Of a stretch of 15,212 bases of DNA, positions 1 to 7,057 are shown piece by piece. The DNA is from Propionibacteriaceae bacterium (GTDB taxonomy: Bacteria; Actinomycetota; Actinomycetes; Propionibacteriales; Propionibacteriaceae). The DNA lies in the NCBI GenBank assembly GCA_031268065.1, contig JAIRXX010000182.1, forward strand, positions 1 to 15,212. The letters are read 5' to 3'. The position numbers and the translations under genes are program-made. The notes under the pieces were generated by a model that was not told the DNA's origin, did not search any database, and saw only the letters and a program-made list of their open reading frames with translations. Every line of letters begins with the position of its first letter. Position 1 is the first letter of the stretch.

Positions 1-2300
1 AAGCAGGAATAGGCTCACCGCGGCGTTGCTGACGCTCAAGCCCTTAGAGTCCGAGCCGAGGAAGATGTTAACGCCACTGGCCTCGACGCTCATCCGCAGC
101 GAGTCGCCGCTGACCTCGGCGGAGAAATTAGCCGTCGTGTCGAAGTATCCGGTGATGGCCAGAGAACCGGCCAGCGAGCCGCTCACGCCAGCGCTGTCCA
201 GGGTGAGGTTGCCAGAGCCAGCGACGAGTTGGAGTTGTAAGGCATCCCCGGTGGAGAATGACGTCCGCAGCCCGGAAAGCGTCATGGTGATCGCGTCGGC
301 GCCCGCGCTGGCGGTGAAACTGCCAGCTACGATGGGAGTGCTACCATCGCCGATCTCCACCGAACCGGCCAGGGTTAGCCCGGCCCCGGCGGAATAAGAC
401 AGGGACACGTCGGCTAGCGAGACTCCGGTGATGTCGGGGCTGAGGCTGATACTGGCGTCGGTGACAGCCAGCGAGATCGTCCCGGATTCAGCCTGCCGTC
501 TCAGGGCCAGGCTGCCGGAGTATTCCAGCACGCCAGCTATGCTGCCGCTGACGTCGGTGGCGCTGATGTCCAGGTTGCGCCCAGTCATGGTCACCGACAC
601 ATAATCAGCGCTGATCGTCGCGGCTGAGGCGAGCGTGCCCGAAAGCGCGCCGGAGAGAGCGACCGAGACGCCGACGTCGGTGATCACCACCGCGCCGGAC
701 AGCTCGGTCGCGCTGAGCAATTCGGCATTGCCGTCGGAGATGCTGATGCTGCCATCGGTCAGGGCCAGCGTCGTCGCTTCGGCGGAACGGGTGATGGTGA
801 CATTGGCGCTGACCTGCTGCCCAGCCAGGGTCAGCGTGAGATTTCCGCCGGAGACCGTGAAGCCGTCCTCGTCAACGCTGAGTGCCAGTTCGCCGCTGAA
901 GGAAATTTCCGACAGGTTGATCGACAGCCCGCCAGACAGGTTCCCGGTGACGGTCCCGGTCGTGGTGTTGAGGAGCAGCAGCGAAGCCGTGCCGCCCGAC
1001 GCCGGACCGGTGAAACTCACCCTAGAGCCAAGCCCCAGCGAGAAGGAGTCCAGCCTGACGGTGAAGCCGTCGCTGTTTTTGCTGATCACGGCACTTAGGA
1101 TCAGGCTCTGCCCGCCGAACGACAGCGAGAAGGAGTCGGCGGTGAGTTGGGCGAAGTCTTCAGCTCCGACCGCAACCTCGTCGTCAGTGAAACTCAAGTC
1201 AGTTAAATCCGAGCCAGTGAAACCCAAGTCAGCTAAATCCGAGCTGGCAACGGCGTCCTCGAAGTTGTTCACCCTGACACCGACCGTGCCACTGGCGGAG
1301 AACCCGTCGAAGCCGACCAGGGCCAGCTCGCCGCTCGCGGTGAAGGCGTAATGCGATTCGGCGCCGCCGGAAAGCAGGAATAGGCTCACCGCAGCATCGC
1401 TGACGCTCAAGCCCTTGCCGCCCGAGCCGAGGAAGATCTCAGCCGCGCTGGCGCTGATGGCCAGCTGCAGCGAAATGGTGGAATCCGTTAAATTGTCGGT
1501 GAGCGCGGCTCCAAATTTCGCCTCCGCTTCGATGAGTCCGGTGAGGGTGACATCGCCAATCAGATTTCCCGAAATGGTAATAGCTGGGGTGCCGCCCTTG
1601 CCCTGTAGGTAGACCGACCCCATACCAGCCGAGAAAGCTAGCTCCAGCCCTCCCACGGATAGCGATGCCGCTAAATCGGACAGCCTCATGGTGACTTCGT
1701 CGGCGCTCACGCTAGCGGCGAAGTCGCCGGTGAGGCTGACATCATCAGTCATGGCTATCCCCACCGCGCCAGCAAGCTCAAGGGAGCCGTCGGATGAGGA
1801 ATAGGTCAAAGACGCATCAGTCACCGAGAAGCCGCCGATGGCGAAGTCCGTGGCGATGGTGGCACCGGTGACCTCCAGCGAGATCGCTCCGGGGACGCTG
1901 GGCGAGCCAGGCCCGCCTGCTACGTCAGCCTGCCTCGTCACGGTCAGGGCTTCAGCCGAGAGACTCAGCACCTCGCCAGCCAGTGTGACGTCGACAGCGG
2001 TGGCGTTGATGGTCAGCGCTCCGGCTTCGCTCATGGTGACCGACGCAGCCGCTGCGGTGATTGTGGCCGCTGCGCCACCGTCTGTGTCTGCTGCGACTAA
2101 GAACGTCAGACTCTCTAGCTCGAAGACCAACTCGCCCTCATCGGCCTTATTACCGTTCAAGGTGTAGCTGATCTTGAGGCCCGCAGAGATGCTGAAACCA
2201 TCAAGTGTGATGCTGAAATCGCCGGACAGGGTGATCGTCGCCCGGAATAATCCTTGGAATGATCCTGTCTCAGCATACCAACCTGAGACGGCGGCTTTGA
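1..2300 (-). repeat. Long-period protein repeat (about 457 residues) in the giant secreted protein
   Basis: Two successive units are visible. Bases 1-65 and 1372-1436 are nearly identical, an offset of 1,371 bases or exactly 457 codons. In protein they read GLSVSNAAVSLFLL and GLSVSDAAVSLFLL, ending at residues 1921 and 1464. Upstream in each unit the order of strands is the same: a VTMS/VTMT strand, a SL-rich strand, a TRQA/RRQA turn, then ISLEVT/ISLAVT, a VTDASLTY/LADVSLSY strand, and an IFLGS strand. The match is strongest in the last 200 residues of each unit and fades earlier, so the left limit of each unit is approximate. More units may follow outside the window. Confidence 0.75.
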
Positions 2301-5300
2301 CGTCGCTGAGCGTAACACCGTTGGCCAGCTCCACGTCGCCCAGATTGAAGGTGCCGTCACCGGCGATTGTGGGGCTAGCGGGGCCGTTAATATAGGTGGC
2401 GATCCAGCTGGCCAGGCTGTCAAACACCGATCCGGCGACGAAGCGGGAGAAGTGCGGGAGGCTTGCGGTGATCGTTCCGGTCTCAGCGTCGTAGCTGGTG
2501 GCCAAACGTTCGATGCCGCCGTCAGCGCCCAGATAGTAGATGTCGGCGCCAGCGGCAGAGGCTGGCACTGCGATGGTGAGGGTGGGCGGAAGGTTGAAAG
2601 TGTGGAACTGGCTGCCGTCTTCGGCGTCAAGCGCGAATAGGTCGTAGATCGGTGAGGCAGTGGTGAATCCAGCGACTTCGGTGCTGCGCGGGATGATCAA
2701 TACCCAGGCATTGGCTCTAAGTGAGCCGGGAACGAAGGTGAGCGTCGCGCCATCGACGGTGATGGTGCCGCCCAGTTCGGCCAGGATGAGGGTTGCGTTG
2801 GCGGGTGGGTTGAATTGTGTGTTGAGGGTTATCTCTGCTTCTGCGCTTGTTCCGCCAGCAGGTGGGCCGCGCTCGGCGTTGATCAAGATGTCGCGTCCGG
2901 AAAGCTGTGCTTGGCTGGCATTGGTCTCGCTGAAGAATCTGGACAGGTTGAGCGCCACGCTCGGGCCTTCGTTGGCAGCAGCTCCAACATCGGCCCTGGC
3001 TATTGCGGAGCCGCCGGTGAGCGCGGTGATCCGGGTGCTTCCGCCTGCGGCGAGGGCAAGGCTAATGGGCAATTCCACATTCGCATAGCTGCTGACCTGG
3101 TTTACGGCGAGGGCGCCGATCTTCGTCGGCAAGGCGATGCTGGGCGGGATGACGCCCAATTCGACAGCCGCCGCGAGGACGGCTGGGTCGAATGACCCGC
3201 CAGTGGCTATGGCGCTGGTCTTGGAAACTTGCTCGGCGGAAACCACCAAGGCTCCCCCAGCGGTGATCTTGCGCTCAATCCGCGTCGCCGCAAGCTGGGT
3301 GCCCAGCGTCAACGCGCCCAGGGCCGCCACCGCCGTCTGCTCCACATTTTGCCTGGCGCGTACGAATACGTCACCGGCGACCACCAGTTCCGGTCCGGTG
3401 CCGACAACCGCCCAAGTGGCGATGTCTAAGGAATTCAGCGCCGAACCGACTTCCGCCCGCGCTTCGGACTCGCTGGTGGTGCTGGCTGCAATGCCCACCG
3501 ACTTCGCTCCCATGACATTCACGCCATCACCGAGCGCCGCCTTCGTAGTCGATTTCCCGACGAAAGCCGCCAAGCCGCGCAGCATGGACGCGCTGACCCA
3601 CGCTTCGCCCGAACTCAATGCCACGATGGAGAGCACATCGGCGGAGATGGTTGAAGCCCCATCCACTATCGCGTTCGTAGTGCGGCTGAGCGTGGCCGTG
3701 GTTGTCGCTCCGTCGAGAGTCAGCGAGGTGGTGTTACGGGCCGAGACAGAGACTTTCCCACCTGCCGTCAGCGCAGAGTCTTCCACCCGTGCCTCCGCGT
3801 TGGAGGTGAATGCCGCTGCGGAACCGTTCGTCGAGACCAGCAGCGAGTCGGCGGAAATGCTGATCCCCGCTGCGGCTTGGATATCGACGCCTTTCAACAC
3901 CACGGCGGCTGATGATTTGGAATCGGATGCGGACTGGGCGGCGAGGACCACATTCTTGCCGCCCAGGAAGGAATCAGCGGCGGTGATCAGCGCTTGGACT
4001 CCCGCTTCGTCGGATTGGGCGTTGACCTTCAAATCGCCTGTGCCGGTGTCTACGCGGCTCGATGAGGCGATCTCCACCTGCTTGGCGGTTATTTCCAAAG
4101 TGGCCCCGGACGCGCTGAAGACTATCTTCCCGGAAATGTCCACCTTGCCGTCCGAGCTGAGGCTTGCGGCGATGCTCGGGCCGACGGCACGCAGCACGAC
4201 GTTCAAAGCTTTGACCAGCAGTTCGTTGTCAAACTCTGAGCCAGCGGCCAGGTTCGCGCCCTGGCTGGTGACCGAGATGGAAGCGACCTGCTCGTCAATA
4301 TCGACGGCCATGCCATTCGCATTGGCCGACAAGCCATCAATGTCGATGGCGATGTTGGAGTCTTTGCCACCTTTGATCTTGACTGACGTGATGCCTTGCG
4401 CAGGCGCTTTAACCGCAGTGCCGTTGTAGCTGAAGACAAGTTGGTCGCTCGCGGCGTCGTAGCTGATTTTCCCGTCCGCTTTGCCGCTGATGACCAAGAA
4501 CGCTACGTTCGCGTCAAGCTCCCATTCGGCTTTGGCTTTGGCCTGCTGCTCGGAGGAGTCGGATTCGGCTTTGCCAGCCTTTGCCGGATGCTCTGCCTCG
4601 GCTGGGGTGCTCCCAGACTCGTCTTCCGCACTCGGACTCGGAGCACGATGCTCTTCTTGGGCAGGTTCGGCTGGCTGCTCCTGCTGCGTGGAAGCCTGCT
4701 TGGCGGAGTCCTGCTCTGCGGACGGGTCGAGCAGCGGCGCGGTCAAAGCTTGGCCGGATTCGACTACCTCGGTCTTGGGCAAAGTCTGCGGAACCTCGTA
4801 CACCACGCCGGGCTGCAGCACTGCTCCCATCAACCCCGTCTCGCTGTGTCCCAACCCGACGGCGTGTCCGACTTCGTGGCGCACCGTGGTGATCAGGCTC
4901 ATCGACTCCCAGCCCCACCCGGCAGCGTCGTCATCGATGAGGATGTCCTTGCCGATGGTGTAGCCGAGCCGTCCGACCTGAAGATCGGCAATGGTGGCAG
5001 TGATGCCAGCGACATCGGCGCCCAACGCAGCCCACTCGTTTCGGGCCTGGGCCAATGCCGCGTCCAACTCAGATTGGACGATGGTTTTGCCCTTTGCGGG
5101 GCCAGCAGATGCTGGAGCGACGAGCGCTTGGCCCTCTTCGGCTGCGGCGTCATCGCCGCCATCGGCGGAGTCCTCATCGGTGATGCCGGTGACATTCGTG
5201 TCGCCGTCGCCTGTCACCTCTATCTCGCCGCCGTTGTCAATGGGGCAGGAGATGGTGGCGTTCTTGCCAGTGCCGTTGTCAGTGGTGGTGCAGGCGCTGG

Positions 5301-5763
5301 AGTTCAACGCCTTGGCCAGCGCTTCGAGTGCCTTCTGCAGCTCTTTATTGGCTTGCGCCAGGGCGCGTGCCTGAGTCGCGGCGGCGCTTCGCGCCTTATT
5401 CATTAGGGACTGCAGCTGGCGGGCGGACTGGTCCTGCTGTTGCTTGGCCAATATGTCCGCAATGGCTTTTTCAGCCTGGGAACGGGAAAGCGGCTCAATG
5501 ACGATCTTGGTGGGTTGGCGGAGTTGAATAGTGATTTGGCTAGGTGTGTCTTCGGCAGCGGGCGTCGTCTTTGGCGTAAATGCGGGCGCTGCGACCGGCG
5601 CGGCGTTAGCGGCTTCGTCTGCGTTGGCGAGGCTGGGCGCCCCAGCTAACAGGGAGTAGGTCATCGCCAGTGCGACGAACGCGCTGATCCCCTTCTTGAC
5701 GCTCACCCGCGCCAGAGCGCCATGCAGCGCCCTACCCACTGTCACCCATACACCAGGTGCCAT
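1..5763 (-). CDS. Giant secreted matrixin-like metalloprotease with ZU5-like domain and long beta repeats (3' end outside window)
   Basis: The frame is open from ATG 5763 to the left edge (1,921 codons), with no in-frame stop in any row read. A GGAG lies 8 bases before the ATG. Residues 1-48 form a signal peptide (KK at 23-24, hydrophobic 25-46, likely cut after ANA48). Residues 94-153 are Gln/Ala/Lys-rich and probably helical. The only two cysteines are C158 and C173. Residues 222-330 resemble the matrixin module of other giant beta-repeat proteins: DDDAAGWGW at 277-285, HEVGHAVGLGH at 296-306 (H296, H300, H306 as zinc ligands, E297 catalytic) and Met-turn M312. A Pro/Glu/Gln/Ser linker follows (about 335-410), then Ser/Ala/Thr/Gly-rich beta strands. 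A ZU5-like domain lies at about 998-1111 and ends in HFSRF. Beyond it are repeats with a 457-residue period. The C-terminus, and so any wall anchor, is not visible. A GTG at 5706 would give a shorter signal peptide but lacks a clear ribosome site. The substrate is unknown. Confidence 0.88.
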   Translation of the reverse strand, partial: MAPGVWVTVGRALHGALARVSVKKGISAFVALAMTYSLLAGAPSLANADEAANAAPVAAPAFTPKTTPAAEDTPSQITIQLRQPTKIVIEPLSRSQAEKAIADILAKQQQDQSARQLQSLMNKARSAAATQARALAQANKELQKALEALAKALNSSACTTTDNGTGKNATISCPIDNGGEIEVTGDGDTNVTGITDEDSADGGDDAAAEEGQALVAPASAGPAKGKTIVQSELDAALAQARNEWAALGADVAGITATIADLQVGRLGYTIGKDILIDDDAAGWGWESMSLITTVRHEVGHAVGLGHSETGLMGAVLQPGVVYEVPQTLPKTEVVESGQALTAPLLDPSAEQDSAKQASTQQEQPAEPAQEEHRAPSPSAEDESGSTPAEAEHPAKAGKAESDSSEQQAKAKAEWELDANVAFLVISGKADGKISYDAASDQLVFSYNGTAVKAPAQGITSVKIKGGKDSNIAIDIDGLSANANGMAVDIDEQVASISVTSQGANLAAGSEFDNELLVKALNVVLRAVGPSIAASLSSDGKVDISGKIVFSASGATLEITAKQVEIASSSRVDTGTGDLKVNAQSDEAGVQALITAADSFLGGKNVVLAAQSASDSKSSAAVVLKGVDIQAAAGISISADSLLVSTNGSAAAFTSNAEARVEDSALTAGGKVSVSARNTTSLTLDGATTTATLSRTTNAIVDGASTISADVLSIVALSSGEAWVSASMLRGLAAFVGKSTTKAALGDGVNVMGAKSVGIAASTTSESEARAEVGSALNSLDIATWAVVGTGPELVVAGDVFVRARQNVEQTAVAALGALTLGTQLAATRIERKITAGGALVVSAEQVSKTSAIATGGSFDPAVLAAAVELGVIPPSIALPTKIGALAVNQVSSYANVELPISLALAAGGSTRITALTGGSAIARADVGAAANEGPSVALNLSRFFSETNASQAQLSGRDILINAERGPPAGGTSAEAEITLNTQFNPPANATLILAELGGTITVDGATLTFVPGSLRANAWVLIIPRSTEVAGFTTASPIYDLFALDAEDGSQFHTFNLPPTLTIAVPASAAGADIYYLGADGGIERLATSYDAETGTITASLPHFSRFVAGSVFDSLASWIATYINGPASPTIAGDGTFNLGDVELANGVTLSDVKAAVSGWYAETGSFQGLFRATITLSGDFSITLDGFSISAGLKISYTLNGNKADEGELVFELESLTFLVAADTDGGAAATITAAAASVTMSEAGALTINATAVDVTLAGEVLSLSAEALTVTRQADVAGGPGSPSVPGAISLEVTGATIATDFAIGGFSVTDASLTYSSSDGSLELAGAVGIAMTDDVSLTGDFAASVSADEVTMRLSDLAASLSVGGLELAFSAGMGSVYLQGKGGTPAITISGNLIGDVTLTGLIEAEAKFGAALTDNLTDSTISLQLAISASAAEIFLGSGGKGLSVSDAAVSLFLLSGGAESHYAFTASGELALVGFDGFSASGTVGVRVNNFEDAVASSDLADLGFTGSDLTDLSFTDDEVAVGAEDFAQLTADSFSLSFGGQSLILSAVISKNSDGFTVRLDSFSLGLGSRVSFTGPASGGTASLLLLNTTTGTVTGNLSGGLSINLSEISFSGELALSVDEDGFTVSGGNLTLTLAGQQVSANVTITRSAEATTLALTDGSISISDGNAELLSATELSGAVVITDVGVSVALSGALSGTLASAATISADYVSVTMTGRNLDISATDVSGSIAGVLEYSGSLALRRQAESGTISLAVTDASISLSPDITGVSLADVSLSYSAGAGLTLAGSVEIGDGSTPIVAGSFTASAGADAITMTLSGLRTSFSTGDALQLQLVAGSGNLTLDSAGVSGSLAGSLAITGYFDTTANFSAEVSGDSLRMSVEASGVNIFLGSDSKGLSVSNAAVSLFLL
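1192..1251 (-). repeat. Tandem 30-bp duplication, two 10-residue copies
   Basis: Bases 1192-1221 and 1222-1251 are two adjacent 30-base copies differing at a handful of positions. They encode SSDLADLGFT followed by GSDLTDLSFT in the giant protein (about residues 1505-1524). The DNA copies are similar enough to suggest a recent in-frame duplication. The single-base differences mean it is not brand new. Confidence 0.8.
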
Positions 5764-5788
5764 ACTCTACGCTCCACATGCGTTACTC

Positions 5789-5806
5789 GGCACTCGGCTG
5801 AGTGCC
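5789..5806 (-). promoter_or_regulatory. 7-bp stem, 4-base loop hairpin in the leader of the giant gene
   Basis: On the minus strand GGCACTC and GAGTGCC flank a four-base AGCC loop. The hairpin ends 25 bases before the ATG at 5763, close to its GGAG ribosome site. It could shape the leader RNA or simply be a remnant. There is no U-run after it, so it is not an ordinary terminator. Confidence 0.4.
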
Positions 5807-5837
5807 TGCTCCCTCATTCGTTCCCGGAGACGAAGCA

Positions 5838-5865
5838 AGCATATGCTACCGCTCCAAAATGACAA
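5838..5865 (-). promoter_or_regulatory. Candidate promoter of the giant gene
   Basis: On the minus strand TTGTCA (5865-5860) and TATGCT (5843-5838) are 16 bases apart and resemble -35 and -10 boxes (5 of 6 and 4 of 6 matches to the general bacterial consensus). Transcription would begin near 5830, giving a leader of about 65-70 bases that includes the 5789-5806 hairpin. The match is only moderate. Confidence 0.3.
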
Positions 5866-5894
5866 AATAGTTAACCGTTTCGGAATTCTTTCTT

Positions 5895-5927
5895 TGAGTT
5901 TGTCCAACCCCCACCTGGACAAACTCA
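5895..5927. promoter_or_regulatory. Perfect 12-bp inverted repeat with 9-base spacer
   Basis: TGAGTTTGTCCA (5895-5906) is the exact reverse complement of 5916-5927, with spacer ACCCCCACC. On neither strand is it followed by a U-run; leftwards the minus strand reads A-rich. It is therefore not a textbook terminator for the operon that ends at 6170. It sits just upstream of the candidate promoter of the giant gene, so a protein-binding site is possible. A U-less terminator is the other option. Confidence 0.45.
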
Positions 5928-5978
5928 GCCCGCGAAGCCCCTCGGGCATGGAGCAGCTCCAACCAACGCTAAAAACCC

Positions 5979-5994
5979 ACCTTATATATAAGGT
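5979..5994. promoter_or_regulatory. Perfect 16-bp AT-centred palindrome
   Basis: ACCTTATATATAAGGT is its own reverse complement over all 16 bases. It lies in the gene-free stretch upstream of the giant gene. The form suits binding by a dimeric regulator. No regulator gene lies nearby, and I do not recognise the site as belonging to a named family. Confidence 0.4.
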
Positions 5995-6073
5995 CTCCAC
6001 GGGTACCCAGAATCCGCTGCAACCCGCAACAGCCGCCGCTGCCACAGCGAAGCAGCAATTTTGCTCCCCCACA

Positions 6074-6091
6074 GAGCACGGCTGCGTGCTC
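6074..6091 (-). terminator. Possible weak terminator hairpin after the sugar operon
   Basis: GAGCACG and CGTGCTC form a 7-bp stem with a four-base loop, about 80-95 bases after the stop of the NIF3-family gene. Read leftwards, the sequence after the stem is G-rich and then AGCAAAATTGCT, not a U-run. If it terminates at all it would be as a U-poor hairpin. Confidence 0.25.
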
Positions 6092-6169
6092 CACCATGCC
6101 TCGCCATCCACGCCCAACCCCGAGAGCACGGGAGAGCACCAGCTGCGACGAAACTCGGCAACCGCCCAT

Positions 6170-7057
6170 TTACAGCGAACGGTACAGGTCTGCAGCTGGC
6201 GTGAAATAGACCGGAATTTCAGGGATGATTTCACGCAGCTGCTCTGAGAAATAGGCCATTCCTTGCTGCTCCGAGGGGATGTGGCCGATCACGGCGAATG
6301 CTCTGGGGCGCTGAGCCTGAGCACTTAGGAACGCGGTGTCGTAGACATACTCGCCAAACTCCCATTCCCAGGCCTCACCGACCAATACCAGGTCTAGGTC
6401 ATCGCGCAGCAGCGCGGAGCGGTATCCCTGGAGGCTGGCGTACCCGCAGCCGACCGCGATCCGGCTGATCAGTTGGCGCTGATCACCGACATAGCGCAAA
6501 GAAGTGGCGCCCAGCTTATCGGCGAGATGACTGAGAACTTCTTCCAGGGGAGTTGGCGGCAATTCGACGATGGACGGCCCGCCAATTCCCGCAATGGGCC
6601 ACCCGAGCGCGGTCAAGATACCCAGGTGAATCATGTCTGGCTCAAGTTGGTGGAGCAGATCATGGCAATGCCACACCACGAGTTGGTGGTCACGCAGGAA
6701 TTGGCGCTTGACGAGGAAGACCGGATCTAAGGCCTCGGCGAGCGGCGCGGCAAAAGCGTTGTGGTGGTTGAAATAGACCGGCTCATGGGTGATGACCAAA
6801 TTCGCACCGTTGGCTACAGCGGCCTCCAACACTTCGAAGGTGGCCATCATGGTCACCGCGACACCCGAGACCGCAAGGTCGGGATCGCCTTCCAAGAACA
6901 CGTCCACGCTGTCTGCGCCCAACTCGACCGGCAGCGCCTGCCTGATTCGCCAGACTAGCTCGCGGGCGGTTGAGGTTGAGGGCGGCGGCGCGGATGGCAC
7001 GCCGTCAGCCGGTCGGGGGCCAGGCCCGCTTTCGGCGCGATCTCCAGGGAGGGTCAT
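6170..7057 (-). CDS. NIF3-family dinuclear-metal protein, last gene of the sugar operon
   Basis: A 295-residue product. The family (COG0327, often labelled GTP cyclohydrolase 1 type 2 homolog) has a two-metal site; the reaction of this branch is not established. Visible motifs are VITHEPVYFNHHN (H91 onward), WHCHDLLH (H130, H132, D133) and the C-terminal GHIPSEQQGM (H259, E263), all likely metal-site positions. The THEP form, rather than the THHP of the better-known members, suggests a distinct subgroup. An open frame extends to 7243, but that extra part is a shadow of the preceding gene. ATG 7057 overlaps the TGA of the SMP-30 gene (ATGA) and has GGAGGTG 8 bases before it, so I start there. 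The first 30 residues are Pro/Ser-rich and poorly conserved in character. Its place at the end of a translationally coupled sugar operon suggests a role in the same pathway. Confidence 0.85.
   Translation of the reverse strand: MTLPGDRAESGPGPRPADGVPSAPPPSTSTARELVWRIRQALPVELGADSVDVFLEGDPDLAVSGVAVTMMATFEVLEAAVANGANLVITHEPVYFNHHNAFAAPLAEALDPVFLVKRQFLRDHQLVVWHCHDLLHQLEPDMIHLGILTALGWPIAGIGGPSIVELPPTPLEEVLSHLADKLGATSLRYVGDQRQLISRIAVGCGYASLQGYRSALLRDDLDLVLVGEAWEWEFGEYVYDTAFLSAQAQRPRAFAVIGHIPSEQQGMAYFSEQLREIIPEIPVYFTPAADLYRSL

Larger units (their letters stand above)
5764..6169. other. Gene-free region rich in inverted repeats
   Basis: This lies between the end of the sugar operon and the start of the giant gene. 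Open frames cross it on both strands, but their products are Cys/Trp- or His/Pro-rich, resemble nothing I know and overlap real genes. I see four inverted repeats (5789-5806, 5895-5927, 5979-5994, 6074-6091) and a candidate promoter. No clear Rho-independent terminator with a U-run follows the operon. The centre (about 5840-5995) is visibly richer in A and T than the genes on either side. Confidence 0.6.

Noticed and set aside
3137..4429. Long plus-strand open frame (430 codons) inside the giant gene
   Set aside because: It is Ser/Ala/Pro-rich with no known motif. It is the complement of the repeat-rich minus-strand gene, whose frame is continuous and carries real domains.
4396..5406. Plus-strand open frame of 336 codons
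   Set aside because: It lies opposite the protease region with its HEVGH motif. Its product is Arg/Gly/Leu-rich without recognisable domains, a typical GC-rich shadow.
5868..5884. GTTAACCGTTTC, similar to the LacI-type operator
   Set aside because: Aligned on the central CG it fails the outer TG and CA positions of the consensus. The likeness is mostly the shared GTTAAC.
5767..6234. Minus-strand open frame of 155 codons in the gene-free stretch
   Set aside because: It overlaps the end of the NIF3-family gene. Its product is rich in Cys and Trp without family resemblance, and I see no ribosome site.
5696..6247. Plus-strand open frame of 183 codons across the gene-free stretch
   Set aside because: It overlaps the real genes at both ends and has a composition unlike the true proteins here.
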